DNA from: an uncultured cyanobacterium
GTDB taxonomy: Bacteria > Cyanobacteriota > Cyanobacteriia > PCC-6307 > Cyanobiaceae
Length of the DNA: 64,000 nt
Reading direction: 5' to 3'
NCBI GenBank assembly: GCA_903917565.1
Contig: CAIXBB010000038.1
Span: 62,001-126,000, forward strand
Shown: in pieces, positions 8,797-18,492 of the stretch
Numbering within the stretch: position 1 is the stretch's first letter
Layout of the letters: every line of letters starts with the position of its first letter
The notes under the pieces: model-generated
Database searches by the model: none
Told to the model about the DNA's origin: nothing
What the model saw: the letters and a program-made list of their open reading frames with translations, nothing else
Made by a program: the position numbers and the translations under genes

Positions 8797-11525
8797 CAGC
8801 TGCCCGCGGGTTTGATCACCCGCACGGCGCTGGCCCGCAGACGACCGGATTTGGTGGTGGCGGGAGGCTTCTTGGCCGCAACGGCCTTGGCAGCCCCTGT
8901 CTTGGCGGTTGCTCTCTTGGCGGTGGGCTTGGCGGCAGCTCTGGTGACGCTGCGGGCCTTGGCGGCGCTCTTGCCCGTGGCGGCCTTGGCAGCCAGCAGC
9001 TCCACCGCCTGCTCCAGGCTGATGGTGTCGGCGGTGGTGCCCTCCGGCAGGGAGGCATTCACCTTGCCCTGTTTGACGTAGAGCCCGTAGGGACCATCGA
9101 ACAGCTGGATGGGCTCCTCGGAGCCCTCAGGCGCTCCGAGATCCTTCAGGGCCGTGCGGCCGCCGCGACCCTTCTTGGGCATGGCCAGCAGCTCCAGGGC
9201 CCGGCTGAGACCCACCGCCAGCACGTCGTCCTCAGCCTTGAGGGAGCGGTAGTCCTTCTCCCCCTTGCCCTTGTCGTGGACCACGTAGGGACCGAAGCGC
9301 CCAAGCCCGGCCTGCACCTTGCCCCCATCGGGATGCTCGCCAAGGTGGCGGGGCAGGCGCAGCAGCCCCAGGGCGTCCTCCAGGCTGAGGTCCTCGGGCT
9401 TGACACCCTTGGGCAGGGAGGCCCGTTTGGGCTTGGGCACCTCCTCGCTCACCTGGCCGCGCTGCACGTAGGGGCCGTACTGGCCGAACAGCAGGTACAC
9501 CTGTTCGCCGGTCTCGGGGTCCTCTCCGAGCGACTCGGGACCTTCGGCCTTCTGACGCAGCAGCAGCTCGGCCTTCTCGGCGTCGAGATCGGCGGGAGTG
9601 ATCTCCTGGGGCAGGGTGGCCTTGAGCAGCTCCTCGCTGCCGTCCTCGGTGACCCGCTTGGTCTCCAGGTAGGCGCCGAAGCGGCCGATCCGCACCACGC
9701 AGGGCAGACCCTCCAGCACCACCGTGCGGGAGATGCCGGGGTCGATGTCGCCCTCCCGTTGCTGCACCTGGGTCTCCAGACCCTTCTCGCCTTTGTAGAA
9801 CCCCTCCAGGTACGGCAGCCAGGACACCTTCCCTGTGGAGATCTCGTCGAGGGTCTGCTCCATCTTGGAGGTGAAGGCCGTGTCCACCAGGTCGGGGAAG
9901 TGCTCCTCCAGCAGGGCCGTCACCGCGAAGGCCGTGAAGCTGGGGGTGAGGGAGTTGTTCTGCAGGGTGGCGTAACCCCGGTCGACGATGGTGCCGATGA
10001 TGCTGGCGTAGGTGGACGGCCGACCGATCCCTTCCTTCTCCAGGGTCTTGACCAGGGCGGCCTCGCTGTAGCGGGCGGGAGGTTGGGTCTGGTGGCCGAG
10101 GGCCTCCACGGCCCGGCAGACGGGGGCGTCGCCGATGGCGAGCGACGGCAGCAGCACTTCCTGGCCCTCCAGGGCCGCGTCGGGATCGTCGCTGCCCTCC
10201 ACATAGGCGCGGAAGAAACCGGCGAAGTCGATGCGCTTGCCACTGGCCCGGAAGGTGGCGCCCGCCGCTTCGAGGTCGACGGCCAGCAGGGTGAGCCGGG
10301 CATCGGCCATCTGACTGGCCACGGTGCGCTTCCAGATCAGCTCATAGAGGGCCAGGTCGCGGCCGTCGAGGCCGGAGTCCTTGGGCGTGCGGAAGCTCTC
10401 ACCGGCGGGCCGGATCGCCTCGTGGGCCTCCTGGGCATTGCGGGACTTGGTGCTGAACTGGCGCGGCGCCGGACTGAGGAACTCCTTGCCGTACATCGCG
10501 CCGACGCAGTTGCGCGCCGCCGTCAGGGCCTGGTCGGAGAGGTGCACCGAGTCGGTGCGCATGTAGGTGATGAAGCCCCGCTCGTAGAGGCCCTGGGCCG
10601 TACGCATGGTGTCGCGGGCCGAGAGCCGCAGCTTGCGGTTGGACTCCTGCTGCAGGGTGCTGGTGGTGAAGGGGGGCACGGGCCGGCGCACCGTGGGCTT
10701 CTCCTCCACCGCCGACACCCGCCAGGGGGAGCTCTCCACGGCGGCCTTGAGGGCACCGGCCTCGGCCTCGCTGAGCAGCTTCACCTTGCTGCCGGACTTC
10801 AGGCCACCGGTGGTCTCGTCGAAATCGGACCCACCGGCAATGCGCTCGGACCCCAGGTGGGTGAGCCGGGCCTCAAACGGCACCGCAGCCTGCTCGAGGC
10901 CGGCCTTGAGATCCCAGTAGCTGCCGCTGCGGAAGGCGCGGCGGGCCCGTTCGCGCTGCACCAGCAGCCGCACAGCCACCGACTGGACCCGTCCGGCGGA
11001 AAGTCCCCAGGCCACCTTTTTCCAGAGCAGGGGCGAAAGGGTGTAGCCCACCAGGCGATCGAGGATGCGGCGGGTCTCCTGGGCATGGACCAGCTCCATG
11101 TCGAGGTCACGGGTCTGGTCGAGGGCGCGACCGATCGCCTCCTTGGTGATCTCGTGGAACACCATCCGCTTCACGGGCACCTTCGGCCCCAGAAGCTGGA
11201 GCAGGTGCCAGCTGATGCTCTCCCCCTCCCGGTCCTCGTCTGTGGCCAGTAACAGCTGGTCGGCATCCTTGAGAGCGTCCTTGAGCTCCTTCACCACCTT
11301 TTTCTTGTCCTTCGGCACCACGTAGAGGGGCTCGAAGGCGTTGGCGGTGTTGACCCCGAGGTTGGCCCACTTCTCTCCCTTCTGGGCCGCAGGAATCTCG
11401 CTGGCGTTGTTTGGCAGATCGCGCACATGGCCCATTGACGCCTCCACCCGGAAGGTCTTGGGCAGGAACGCGCGGATGGTGCGGGCCTTGGTGGGGCTCT
11501 CGACGATGACCAGGGTGTGGGCCAC
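8796..11525 (-). CDS. topA: DNA topoisomerase I
   Basis: Type IA topoisomerase that relaxes negative supercoils; 909 residues from the GTG at 11525, which places the canonical [17 protein letters not shown] at the N-terminus. The Toprim domain is residues 2-130 (acidic ATDEDREGE at 95-103). The catalytic Tyr is about residue 321 in [10 protein letters not shown]. The C-terminal third has several topoisomerase C-terminal repeats (GPYV / GLYV motifs) instead of zinc ribbons. It ends in a Lys/Ala/Thr-rich tail of about 60 residues resembling histone H1-type tails. It heads the minus-strand operon running to 5419 and is divergent from ndhB. Confidence 0.97.
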   Translation of the reverse strand: MAHTLVIVESPTKARTIRAFLPKTFRVEASMGHVRDLPNNASEIPAAQKGEKWANLGVNTANAFEPLYVVPKDKKKVVKELKDALKDADQLLLATDEDREGESISWHLLQLLGPKVPVKRMVFHEITKEAIGRALDQTRDLDMELVHAQETRRILDRLVGYTLSPLLWKKVAWGLSAGRVQSVAVRLLVQRERARRAFRSGSYWDLKAGLEQAAVPFEARLTHLGSERIAGGSDFDETTGGLKSGSKVKLLSEAEAGALKAAVESSPWRVSAVEEKPTVRRPVPPFTTSTLQQESNRKLRLSARDTMRTAQGLYERGFITYMRTDSVHLSDQALTAARNCVGAMYGKEFLSPAPRQFSTKSRNAQEAHEAIRPAGESFRTPKDSGLDGRDLALYELIWKRTVASQMADARLTLLAVDLEAAGATFRASGKRIDFAGFFRAYVEGSDDPDAALEGQEVLLPSLAIGDAPVCRAVEALGHQTQPPARYSEAALVKTLEKEGIGRPSTYASIIGTIVDRGYATLQNNSLTPSFTAFAVTALLEEHFPDLVDTAFTSKMEQTLDEISTGKVSWLPYLEGFYKGEKGLETQVQQREGDIDPGISRTVVLEGLPCVVRIGRFGAYLETKRVTEDGSEELLKATLPQEITPADLDAEKAELLLRQKAEGPESLGEDPETGEQVYLLFGQYGPYVQRGQVSEEVPKPKRASLPKGVKPEDLSLEDALGLLRLPRHLGEHPDGGKVQAGLGRFGPYVVHDKGKGEKDYRSLKAEDDVLAVGLSRALELLAMPKKGRGGRTALKDLGAPEGSEEPIQLFDGPYGLYVKQGKVNASLPEGTTADTISLEQAVELLAAKAATGKSAAKARSVTRAAAKPTAKRATAKTGAAKAVAAKKPPATTKSGRLRASAVRVIKPAGS

Positions 11526-11645
11526 GGGAAGGCGCGATACCGCTTCCTTCTTTATCGCATCGGGGGGCCCTCCGGTATCGGGGCACCAGACCACCCCCCC
11601 AGATGGCGGCTACAGTCCGGCACATCGCGTGCCTCCCCGATCCCT

Positions 11646-13250
11646 GTGGCAGACCTGTTTCTGGTAGCAGCGAGCTCCGTCACCACTGCCGCTTCGGCCG
11701 CCGAAGCCATTGCTTCCGGCCTTGGAACCGGCGGCCTGGCCCTGCAGCTGAACGCCGGGGCGATCGCTCCGGAGGTGGCCGTCCTGCTCACCCTGGTGAT
11801 TTGCCTCGTTGTCGACCTGGCTGGCGAAAAAGCTGCCAGCCGCTGGGTGCCACCCATCTGCTACGGCGGCCTGGGGGCCTCCCTGGTGCTGCTGGCGCTG
11901 CAGTGGAACAGCCCCCTTGAGCCCTCCTTCCTCGGCTCCTTCCTGGCCGACAACCTGGCGATCGCCTTCCGGGCGGTGGTGGCCGCCTCCACCTTGATTT
12001 CCCTGCTGCTGAGCTGGCGCTACGTCGAGCGCAGCGGCACGCCGATGGGCGAATACGCCGCCATCCTCCTGGCCGCCACCCTCGGGGCCATGTTCCTGTG
12101 CGGCTCCACCGACCTGGTCAGCATCTTCATCTCCCTGGAGACCCTGTCGGTCGCCAGCTATCTGCTGGCGGGCTACATGAAGCGGGATGCGCGCAGCTCC
12201 GAGGCCGCCCTGAAGTATCTGCTCGTCGGCTCGGCCGCCGCCGCAGTGTTTCTCTATGGCGCCTCACTCCTCTACGGCCTCAGCGGCGGTGCCACCAACC
12301 TGACCACGGTGGGGCTGGCCCTGCAGACCAGCGCCTCCCCGATCACGGCCCTGGCCCTGGTGTTCGTGCTGGCCACGGTGGCGTTCAAGATCGCCGCGGT
12401 GCCCTTCCACCAGTGGACCCCCGACGTCTATGAGGGTTCCCCCACACCGGTGGTCGCCTTTCTTTCGGTGGGCTCCAAGGCCGCCGGTTTCGCCCTGGCG
12501 GTGCGGCTGCTGGTGGGCTGTTTCGAGAGCTTCGACGCCCAGTGGAAGTTCCTGTTCACCGTGCTGGCGGTTCTGAGCATGGTGCTGGGCAACGTGGTAG
12601 CCCTGGCCCAGACCTCCATGAAGCGGATGCTGGCCTACAGCTCCATCGGCCAGGCCGGCTTCGTGATGATCGGCCTGGTGTGCGGCACCGAAGACGGCTT
12701 CTCAGCGATGGTGCTGTACTTGGCGGCCTATCTGTTCATGAACCTGGGCGCCTTTGCCTGCATCATCCTGTTCTCCCTGCGCACCGGCAGCGACCGCATC
12801 GCCGACTACGCCGGCCTTTACCAGAAGGATCCCCTGATCACCCTGGGGTTGAGTCTCTGCCTGTTGTCCCTCGGCGGCATCCCACCCATGCTGGGCTTCT
12901 TCGGCAAGATCTACCTCTTCTTCGCCGGCTGGGCCGACCACCAATACCTGCTGGTGGTGGTGGGTCTGGTCACCTCGGTGGTTTCGATCTACTACTACAT
13001 CTCGGTGATCAAGATGATGGTGGTGAAAGAACCCCAGGAGGCCTCCGACGTGGTCAAGAACTACCCCGCCATCACCTGGAACCTCGCGGGCATGATGCCC
13101 CTGCGCGCCGCGCTGGTGGGCTGCGTGGTGATCACCGCCGTCGGTGGCGTGCTCTCCAGCCCCCTGTTCGACTGGGCCAGCTCCACCGTGGCCGGTACCC
13201 CGATCCTGCAGCAGGCCATCGCAGCAGCGGCCATCGCCCCCCTGGGCTGA
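11646..13250 (+). CDS. ndhB: NAD(P)H-quinone oxidoreductase subunit 2 (NDH-1)
   Basis: Proton-pumping membrane subunit of thylakoid NDH-1, used in respiration, cyclic electron flow and CO2 uptake. 534 residues from a GTG at 11646, chosen because it gives a short N-terminal tail before the first helix (the longer frame is antisense to topA). About 14 helices; hallmark segments are [11 protein letters not shown]-like [25 protein letters not shown] (given here only as motif region, about residues 255-280), SSIGQAGF and [12 protein letters not shown]. The 120 nt before it are the divergent promoter region shared with topA. Confidence 0.96.
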   Translation: MADLFLVAASSVTTAASAAEAIASGLGTGGLALQLNAGAIAPEVAVLLTLVICLVVDLAGEKAASRWVPPICYGGLGASLVLLALQWNSPLEPSFLGSFLADNLAIAFRAVVAASTLISLLLSWRYVERSGTPMGEYAAILLAATLGAMFLCGSTDLVSIFISLETLSVASYLLAGYMKRDARSSEAALKYLLVGSAAAAVFLYGASLLYGLSGGATNLTTVGLALQTSASPITALALVFVLATVAFKIAAVPFHQWTPDVYEGSPTPVVAFLSVGSKAAGFALAVRLLVGCFESFDAQWKFLFTVLAVLSMVLGNVVALAQTSMKRMLAYSSIGQAGFVMIGLVCGTEDGFSAMVLYLAAYLFMNLGAFACIILFSLRTGSDRIADYAGLYQKDPLITLGLSLCLLSLGGIPPMLGFFGKIYLFFAGWADHQYLLVVVGLVTSVVSIYYYISVIKMMVVKEPQEASDVVKNYPAITWNLAGMMPLRAALVGCVVITAVGGVLSSPLFDWASSTVAGTPILQQAIAAAAIAPLG

Positions 13251-13274
13251 GCCACGGGCTTGTTGCCTAGCCTG

Positions 13275-13964
13275 ATGGCCATGGATCTCCCCAACCCACC
13301 GGTGGCCGAGTTGGTCCACGTCTCCAAGGTCTACGGCAGTGGCGACACCGAGGTCCGTGCCCTCGACGACCTCTCCCTGACGGTGCAACAGGGCGATTAC
13401 CTGGCGGTGATGGGGGCCAGCGGATCCGGCAAGAGCACGGCGATGAACATCCTCGGTTGCCTGGACCGACCCAGCGCCGGCAGCTACCGCCTGAACGGCA
13501 CCGATGTCGACAGCCTCGACGACGACGCGCTGGCCGACCTGCGCAACCAGCAGCTGGGTTTCGTGTTCCAGCAGTTCCATCTGCTGCCCCAGCTGAGTGC
13601 CATCGACAACGTGATGCTGCCGATGATCTATGCCCGCATCCCCAAGGAGGAGCGGCGACGGCGGGCCCTGGCGGCCCTCGATCGCGTGGGCCTCTCCAAC
13701 CGGCTGGAGAACAAGCCCAACCAGCTCTCCGGCGGCCAGCAGCAGCGAGTGGCCCTGGCCCGGGCGATCATCAACGATCCGGCCATGCTGCTGGCCGACG
13801 AGCCCACCGGTGCCCTCGACTCCCACACCACCGAGGAGGTGCTGAGTCTCTTCGGTGATCTCAACGCCCAGGGGATCACGATTCTGCTGGTGACCCACGA
13901 GAGCGAGGTGGGCGCCAGGGCCGATCGGGTGGTGCACTTCCGCGACGGCCGCATCAGCGGCTGA
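13275..13964 (+). CDS. ABC transporter ATP-binding protein (MacB/LolD/DevA type)
   Basis: Cytoplasmic ATPase of about 229 residues. It has Walker A GASGSGKST, the Q-loop in FVFQQFHLLPQLSA, the signature LSGGQQQRVALARA, Walker B MLLADEPTGALDS and the H-loop LLVTHE. The Q-loop context and NVMLPM segment are typical of the MacB/LolD/DevA export subfamily. Two in-frame ATGs (13275, 13281) are possible starts; a TTG at 13260 is less likely. No permease or membrane-fusion gene is adjacent, so its partner must be encoded elsewhere. It follows ndhB by about 25 nt and converges on the M23 gene. Confidence 0.9.
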   Translation: MAMDLPNPPVAELVHVSKVYGSGDTEVRALDDLSLTVQQGDYLAVMGASGSGKSTAMNILGCLDRPSAGSYRLNGTDVDSLDDDALADLRNQQLGFVFQQFHLLPQLSAIDNVMLPMIYARIPKEERRRRALAALDRVGLSNRLENKPNQLSGGQQQRVALARAIINDPAMLLADEPTGALDSHTTEEVLSLFGDLNAQGITILLVTHESEVGARADRVVHFRDGRISG

Positions 13965-13978
13965 ACCCCCGCCGCGAA

Positions 13979-15214
13979 TCAGCCGGGTGAGGCCAGGGGC
14001 GAGCGGGGCCGCTCCAGGGTGGCGATGAGCTGACCCATCAGCAGGGCCACCGCGTCGGTGGGGCCGCTGCCATCCGGACCGGCCATGCCGGCGAACAGGC
14101 TGCCGCCGGGATCCAGATCGCCGGGGTCGGTGGCGACCCAGCCGCCATCCTCGGGCAGGCGCAGCTCGAAATGCAGGTGGGGGCCGGTGCTCAGGCCCGT
14201 GCTGCCGACGCGGCCGATCACCTCGCCCTGGCGCACCATCTCCCCATCCTTGACGTAGAGCTCGGACAGGTGGCCGTAAAGGGTGCGGCGGCGGGGACGG
14301 TCGTGCTCCAGCTCCACCGCCAGGCCGTAGCCACCCGCCAGACCGCTGCTGACGACGCGACCGGAGAGGGCCGCCACCACCGGCGTGCCTTCGGGGGCCG
14401 CCAGATCGCGGCCGGAGTGCATCAGCCAGCTGCCCATGACCGGATGCAGGCGCCAGCCGAAGCCGCTCGTGGTGACCGCCGATCCGATCAGGGGGAAGAG
14501 CAGCCGCAGATTGCCGTTGCCACCGATCGGAGCGGGCCGGGGGGTGACGCGGAACACGTCGGTGAGGCGGAAGCTGCCGCCGACCCCGGTGAGCAGGGCA
14601 CTGACGGGCACGGTGATCGGCGGCAGGGGGGAGGCATCGGTGCTGAAGCCGCCGAAGCCGATCCCACTGCCCCCGGCCGCCAGATCCCCTGCGCCCAGCC
14701 CGTCCGTGAGGCCATCCTTGCGGCCGCGGCCGATGATGATCACGCCGGAGCTGCATTCCTGGACCGAGAGGGCGCCGGCGCGGCAGGCCTTGCTGCGGGT
14801 GGCCGCCTCCTGGGGCGAGAGCAGGGAACCGCGCACCCGCACCCGCTCCCCGGGGGTCACCACCCCCTCCCGCACCAGGGCATCGAGGGACGCGTCGAAA
14901 CGGCGGACCGGCTCGGGACGACGCTCCGCCGTCCCGGGACGCAAGGTGGAAGGAAGTGGCTCACTGGTCACCGGTGGAGGGGGCGCCAGGGGTTGCACGG
15001 GCGACTGGAACTCAGGGCGCGTGACCGGGGCGGCGATCCTCACCGAAGGACGCAGCACGGGGGTCGGGGCCAGCAACGGCGTCGGGGCCAGCACCGGCCG
15101 GTCTGTCCCTTCAGCACCGGGGACGGCCTGGGCCAGCACCAGGGGCATGGCCAGCCAGGAGGCCGTGGCGCCGGCCGTGAGGGCCGTCAGGAGGGTGAGG
15201 GGCTTGGGAGCCAT
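13979..15214 (-). CDS. M23 family metallopeptidase (peptidoglycan endopeptidase-like)
   Basis: Exported 411-residue protein with a signal peptide (about residues 1-29) and a long Pro/Thr/Ala-rich linker. The C-terminal LytM domain has the zinc and catalytic motifs: MHSGRDLAAPEGTPV (HxGxD) about residue 260 and PHLHFELR further on, with YGHLSELYV between. This predicts cleavage of peptidoglycan cross-bridges or, if assisted, activation of amidases in the periplasm. Cys appears in CRAGALSVQECSSG, possibly a disulphide before the domain. It is 36 nt downstream of birA on the same strand. Confidence 0.9.
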   Translation of the reverse strand: MAPKPLTLLTALTAGATASWLAMPLVLAQAVPGAEGTDRPVLAPTPLLAPTPVLRPSVRIAAPVTRPEFQSPVQPLAPPPPVTSEPLPSTLRPGTAERRPEPVRRFDASLDALVREGVVTPGERVRVRGSLLSPQEAATRSKACRAGALSVQECSSGVIIIGRGRKDGLTDGLGAGDLAAGGSGIGFGGFSTDASPLPPITVPVSALLTGVGGSFRLTDVFRVTPRPAPIGGNGNLRLLFPLIGSAVTTSGFGWRLHPVMGSWLMHSGRDLAAPEGTPVVAALSGRVVSSGLAGGYGLAVELEHDRPRRRTLYGHLSELYVKDGEMVRQGEVIGRVGSTGLSTGPHLHFELRLPEDGGWVATDPGDLDPGGSLFAGMAGPDGSGPTDAVALLMGQLIATLERPRSPLASPG

Positions 15215-15250
15215 GGAAATGGACGGCGATTGACAGTGTAAGGGGGGTGT

Positions 15251-16036
15251 TCATCCGGCGCCGAAACTGCGATGCAGCACCCGCTCCCGGCGGCCATGCT
15301 CCAACTGCAGCCCCCCATCCGCCGCCAGCCCGATGGGCCGCCAGTCCTCGCCGTCGATGGGGATGGGGCCGGCGGGCAGCAGCAGGCGCCGCTCCGCCTG
15401 CCTTCGCACCTCCTCGGGCCGCCCGGCCCAGGCCATGGCCCACTCCAGGGCCGCCAGCACCTCCCCAGTCCAGAGCAAAGGGTCGGCGCGACCTGATCCC
15501 AGCACCTGTGCCACGGCCACGGCGCCGGGAGGCACCCGGTTGGCGGCGTTGAGCCCCACACCCATGCGGGCCCAGCGGCAGGCGCCCCCCCGCAGCCGCA
15601 GCCGGGGCAGCAGGCCCGCCAGCTTCTGCGGTGCTGTGCCGTAAGCGGCGACCAGCAGGAGATCGTTGGGCCACTTGATCTGCACCGGCAGCCCCCGGGC
15701 CTCCAGCCGCAGACACAGACCGACCGCCACCGCCAGGCCAGGGGCCGCCGCCGCCGCCGCCGTGGGCCAGGGAAGGGCCGCACTCAGCCAGACCCCCCCA
15801 CTCGGGGAGCTCCAGGGGCGGCCCTGCTGGCCGCGGCCGAAACGCTGGCGGCGGGCGATCACCGCCAGGGGGGCCCGCAGCGGCCCGTCGCCCGCAAGGC
15901 GCGGGTCATCGGCCAGCCAGCGATCGAGCACCCTCTCGGTGCTGGCGCACACCGGCAGGGCCCGCAGCCGCCAGGGAAGGGGCGAGAACGGCAGGTCCGC
16001 TGCCGCACGCCGGTGGGCCCCGATCGCGCCGATCAA
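15251..16036 (-). CDS. birA: Biotin--[acetyl-CoA-carboxylase] ligase
   Basis: Attaches biotin to the carboxyl carrier protein of acetyl-CoA carboxylase. 261 residues, with no N-terminal HTH, so it is the monofunctional form without repressor activity. The biotinyl-AMP loop is GRGQQGRPWSSPSGGVWLS, and IKWPNDLLL carries the catalytic Lys region. The middle LAGLLPRLR and GVGLNAAN segments also fit. Its ATG overlaps the stop of the aminotransferase gene by 4 nt (ATGA), so the two are translated together. Confidence 0.92.
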   Translation of the reverse strand: MIGAIGAHRRAAADLPFSPLPWRLRALPVCASTERVLDRWLADDPRLAGDGPLRAPLAVIARRQRFGRGQQGRPWSSPSGGVWLSAALPWPTAAAAAAPGLAVAVGLCLRLEARGLPVQIKWPNDLLLVAAYGTAPQKLAGLLPRLRLRGGACRWARMGVGLNAANRVPPGAVAVAQVLGSGRADPLLWTGEVLAALEWAMAWAGRPEEVRRQAERRLLLPAGPIPIDGEDWRPIGLAADGGLQLEHGRRERVLHRSFGAG

Positions 16037-17244
16037 AACCGGCGCAGCCAGTCGCCGATGCGGGCCGCCCCTGCCTCCAGCTCCTCGGCGGGGTGCACCA
16101 GGGCCAGCCGCTGCCAGCCCTCGCCACCGGGGCCGAAGCCGTTGCCGGGGGTGAGGCAGACGCCCGTGCCCTCCAGCAAGGCGGCGCAGAAACGCTCCGA
16201 ATCCAGGCCCCGAACCTTCGCCACCTCAGGGATCTGCAGCCACAGGTAGAGCGCCATCGAGGGCAGCCGCACGGGCCAGCCCTGGGCCTCGAGGGCGGCG
16301 GCCATGCGATCCCGGCGCTCCCGGTAGACCCCGCGCAGCTGCTCTGGCCAGTGGGGGGCACGCTCCAGGGCGGCGATGGCTCCGGCCTGCAGCGCCAGGG
16401 ACTGGTTGAAGTCCACCACCGCCTTGAGCTGGCGGAGGGCGGTGATCAGTTCTTCAGCGCCGATGGCGAAGGCGAGCCGGTAACCCCCGAGACACCAGCC
16501 CTTGGAAAACGAGAAGAACTCAATGCCGCAGCGGCGCCAGGCGGGGTGGCGCAGCAGGGCGGGGGCCTCCCCGTCCAGGGCCAGATCCACGTAGGGGTTG
16601 TCGTGGGCGAGCACCACGTCGTGGCGCAGGGCCCGCTCCACCGCCCGATCCAGCCAGGCCTGCTCTCCGGTGGTGGCCGTGGGGTTGTGGGGAAAGCCCA
16701 GCACCATCAGCTTGAGGGCCTGCCACTGGCTGGTGGACAGCCGGTCGTAATCCGGCCGCCAGCCGGCCTCGGCATCCAGGGGCAGCAGCACCGGATCAGC
16801 GCTGGCCAGATGCAGCCCCCCCATGTGGGAGGGGTAGTAGGGATCGAGCAGCAGGGCCGGATCACCGGGGTTGAGCACCGCCAGCGGCAGGTGGGCGGTG
16901 CCCTCCTGGGAACCCACCAGCAGCAGCACCTCCGTTTCCGGATCCACCGCCACGTCGAAACGACGCCGCGCCCAGGCCGCCACCGCCTCGCGGAAGGGGA
17001 GGGTGGCGGCGTGGAGGCAATAGGACGCACTCTCGGGCCGGCTCAGGCTGGCGACGATGGCCTCGATGGCCACGGCCGGCGGCTGGAGATCGGTGGAGCC
17101 GAGGGAGAGATCGAGCAGCGGAAGCAGGGGAGATCCGTCCGGGGTGTGCTCGTCGGCCGTCCAGGCGGCGTAGGCGGCCTTGCGTTGGTCGTTGCGGGCA
17201 AAGACGCCGTTGCCGAGCCGCGAGAGGCGCTCAGAGATGGGCAT
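16033..17244 (-). CDS. Class I/II PLP-dependent aminotransferase
   Basis: 403-residue cytoplasmic aminotransferase. The PLP Schiff-base Lys lies in FFSFSKGWCLGGYRLAFAIG, and the FPHNPTATTGEQ and AHDNPYVDL segments are the usual cofactor-contact motifs. The start MPISERLSRLGNGVF at 17244 is chosen because homologues begin this way and the longer frame is antisense-like. It overlaps the end of the thioredoxin gene by 14 nt and the start of birA by 4 nt. The class resembles LL-diaminopimelate or N-succinyl-diaminopimelate aminotransferases, but the substrate is not determined. Confidence 0.88.
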   Translation of the reverse strand: MPISERLSRLGNGVFARNDQRKAAYAAWTADEHTPDGSPLLPLLDLSLGSTDLQPPAVAIEAIVASLSRPESASYCLHAATLPFREAVAAWARRRFDVAVDPETEVLLLVGSQEGTAHLPLAVLNPGDPALLLDPYYPSHMGGLHLASADPVLLPLDAEAGWRPDYDRLSTSQWQALKLMVLGFPHNPTATTGEQAWLDRAVERALRHDVVLAHDNPYVDLALDGEAPALLRHPAWRRCGIEFFSFSKGWCLGGYRLAFAIGAEELITALRQLKAVVDFNQSLALQAGAIAALERAPHWPEQLRGVYRERRDRMAAALEAQGWPVRLPSMALYLWLQIPEVAKVRGLDSERFCAALLEGTGVCLTPGNGFGPGGEGWQRLALVHPAEELEAGAARIGDWLRRF

Positions 17245-17581
17245 CAAGGAAAGCCTTGAGCTGGGATTGGGCCATGGCGCCTTCGTGGCGGGCCACCTCA
17301 TGGCCGGCCTGGAACAGGATGAGGGTGGGCAGACCCTGCACCTTCAGGCTGTCGCGGCTGATGGGGTTGGGGTCGGCCTCCAGCTTTCCGACGGAAAGGG
17401 CACCACCGGGCGCATTGGCGTAGGCGGTGGCGGCCCAGGTCATCAGGGGGGCCATCAGCCGGCAGGGACCACACCAGGCCGCCCAGACGTCCACCAGCAC
17501 CGGGCCCGGAGCCTCGAGAACCGAAGCCTGGAAATTGGCATCGGTGAGGGCGAGCACGGGGGAGTCAACGTCGGCGGGCAC
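17231..17581 (-). CDS. Thioredoxin
   Basis: Small disulphide reductase of 116 residues with the classical active site WCGPC (about residues 36-40) and the cis-Pro loop GLPTLILF. The N-terminal extension (MPADVDSPVLALTD) is short and without a signal peptide, so it acts in the cytoplasm. It lies between Vipp1 and the aminotransferase in a same-strand run and overlaps the latter by 14 nt. Which of several cyanobacterial thioredoxins it corresponds to cannot be settled by eye. Confidence 0.93.
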   Translation of the reverse strand: MPADVDSPVLALTDANFQASVLEAPGPVLVDVWAAWCGPCRLMAPLMTWAATAYANAPGGALSVGKLEADPNPISRDSLKVQGLPTLILFQAGHEVARHEGAMAQSQLKAFLDAHL

Positions 17582-17617
17582 GGCACTGGAGAGAGCGGTG
17601 GACCGATTGTATGAATC

Positions 17618-18391
17618 TCAGAGCTTGTCGATGGACTGGCGCAGCTCCTCGAGCTCGGCGTTCACCTCGGCCACCTTCACCGGCTCCAGCTGGGGAGCAG
17701 GGCCGCCCTCCAGGGGCAGGGAGATGGGGGTCTTGCCACCTTCGAGCCGGTTCTTCAGGGCCGCCAACTCCTCGTCCACGTTGCTGCCCTCGAGGGCCGC
17801 GAACTGGCTTTCCAGATCGGCGCCGGCCAGCTCGGCGGCGGCCTGGCTGCGGGCCTCCATGTTCAGCACCTTCTCCTCCATCTGGTCGAAGGCGGCCATC
17901 GAGCTGTTGGTGTTCAGGCTGCCCACGGCGTTCTGGAGCTGCTCCTGGGCCTGGGCCGCCTGGGCGCGGGCCTTGAGCATGTCCTTTTTGGTCTTGGCCT
18001 CGGCGATCTTGCCCTCAAGGGCGGTGAGGCTTCGCTTGAGAGTGTCGACCTGGCCGGCCTGGCCATTGAGCTGGGCGTTGAGGGCGGCGGCGGTGTCGGT
18101 GTAGGTCTTGCGGCGGGAGAGGGACTCGCGGGCCAGATCCTCCTCGCCCTTCTTGAGGGCCAGCTCGGCCCGCTCGTACCAGGTGCGGCTCTGGGCCTCG
18201 GCCTGCTCGGCCTGGTTCTGCAACCGCTTCTGGCTGGCGATGGCGGTGGCCACGGCCTGGCGCAGCTTGACCAGATCGGCCTGCATGTCCGCCACGGACT
18301 GATCCAGGATCTTGGCCGGATCCTCCGCCTTGCTCACCAGGTCGTTGAGGTTGGCGCGCAGGAGGCGGCTCAGCCGATCGAAGAAACCCAT
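17618..18391 (-). CDS. vipp1: Vipp1/IM30 (PspA family) membrane-remodelling protein
   Basis: ESCRT-III-like protein that assembles into rings on membranes and is needed for thylakoid formation and maintenance. 257 residues starting at MGFFDRLSRLLRANLND, the typical amphipathic helix; a longer frame upstream is discarded. Almost the whole protein is charged helical coiled coil (EDPAKILDQSVADMQADL; ALKKGEEDLARESL). A C-terminal extension of about 40 residues (ending ELRQSIDKL) after a Pro/Gly linker distinguishes Vipp1 from bacterial PspA. It is 36 nt upstream of the thioredoxin gene. Confidence 0.92.
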   Translation of the reverse strand: MGFFDRLSRLLRANLNDLVSKAEDPAKILDQSVADMQADLVKLRQAVATAIASQKRLQNQAEQAEAQSRTWYERAELALKKGEEDLARESLSRRKTYTDTAAALNAQLNGQAGQVDTLKRSLTALEGKIAEAKTKKDMLKARAQAAQAQEQLQNAVGSLNTNSSMAAFDQMEEKVLNMEARSQAAAELAGADLESQFAALEGSNVDEELAALKNRLEGGKTPISLPLEGGPAPQLEPVKVAEVNAELEELRQSIDKL

Positions 18392-18492
18392 GGAAGCGGG
18401 GCCATTGCAGGTTTCGACAGTAGCCAGAACCAGCCGACCCGACCCCTCCGCTGACCAGCGGATTGCCGCACCCACACCCAGGCCGCCGGCGC

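Noticed and set aside
8643-11252. 869-residue plus-strand frame antisense to topA
   Set aside because: Its sequence is Gly/His/Gln-rich shadow of the topA coding frame; the topA motifs are clear on the other strand.
12702-14756. 684-residue minus-strand frame
   Set aside because: It is antisense to ndhB and the ABC ATPase and out of frame with the M23 gene, and has no domain motif; the real genes explain the region.
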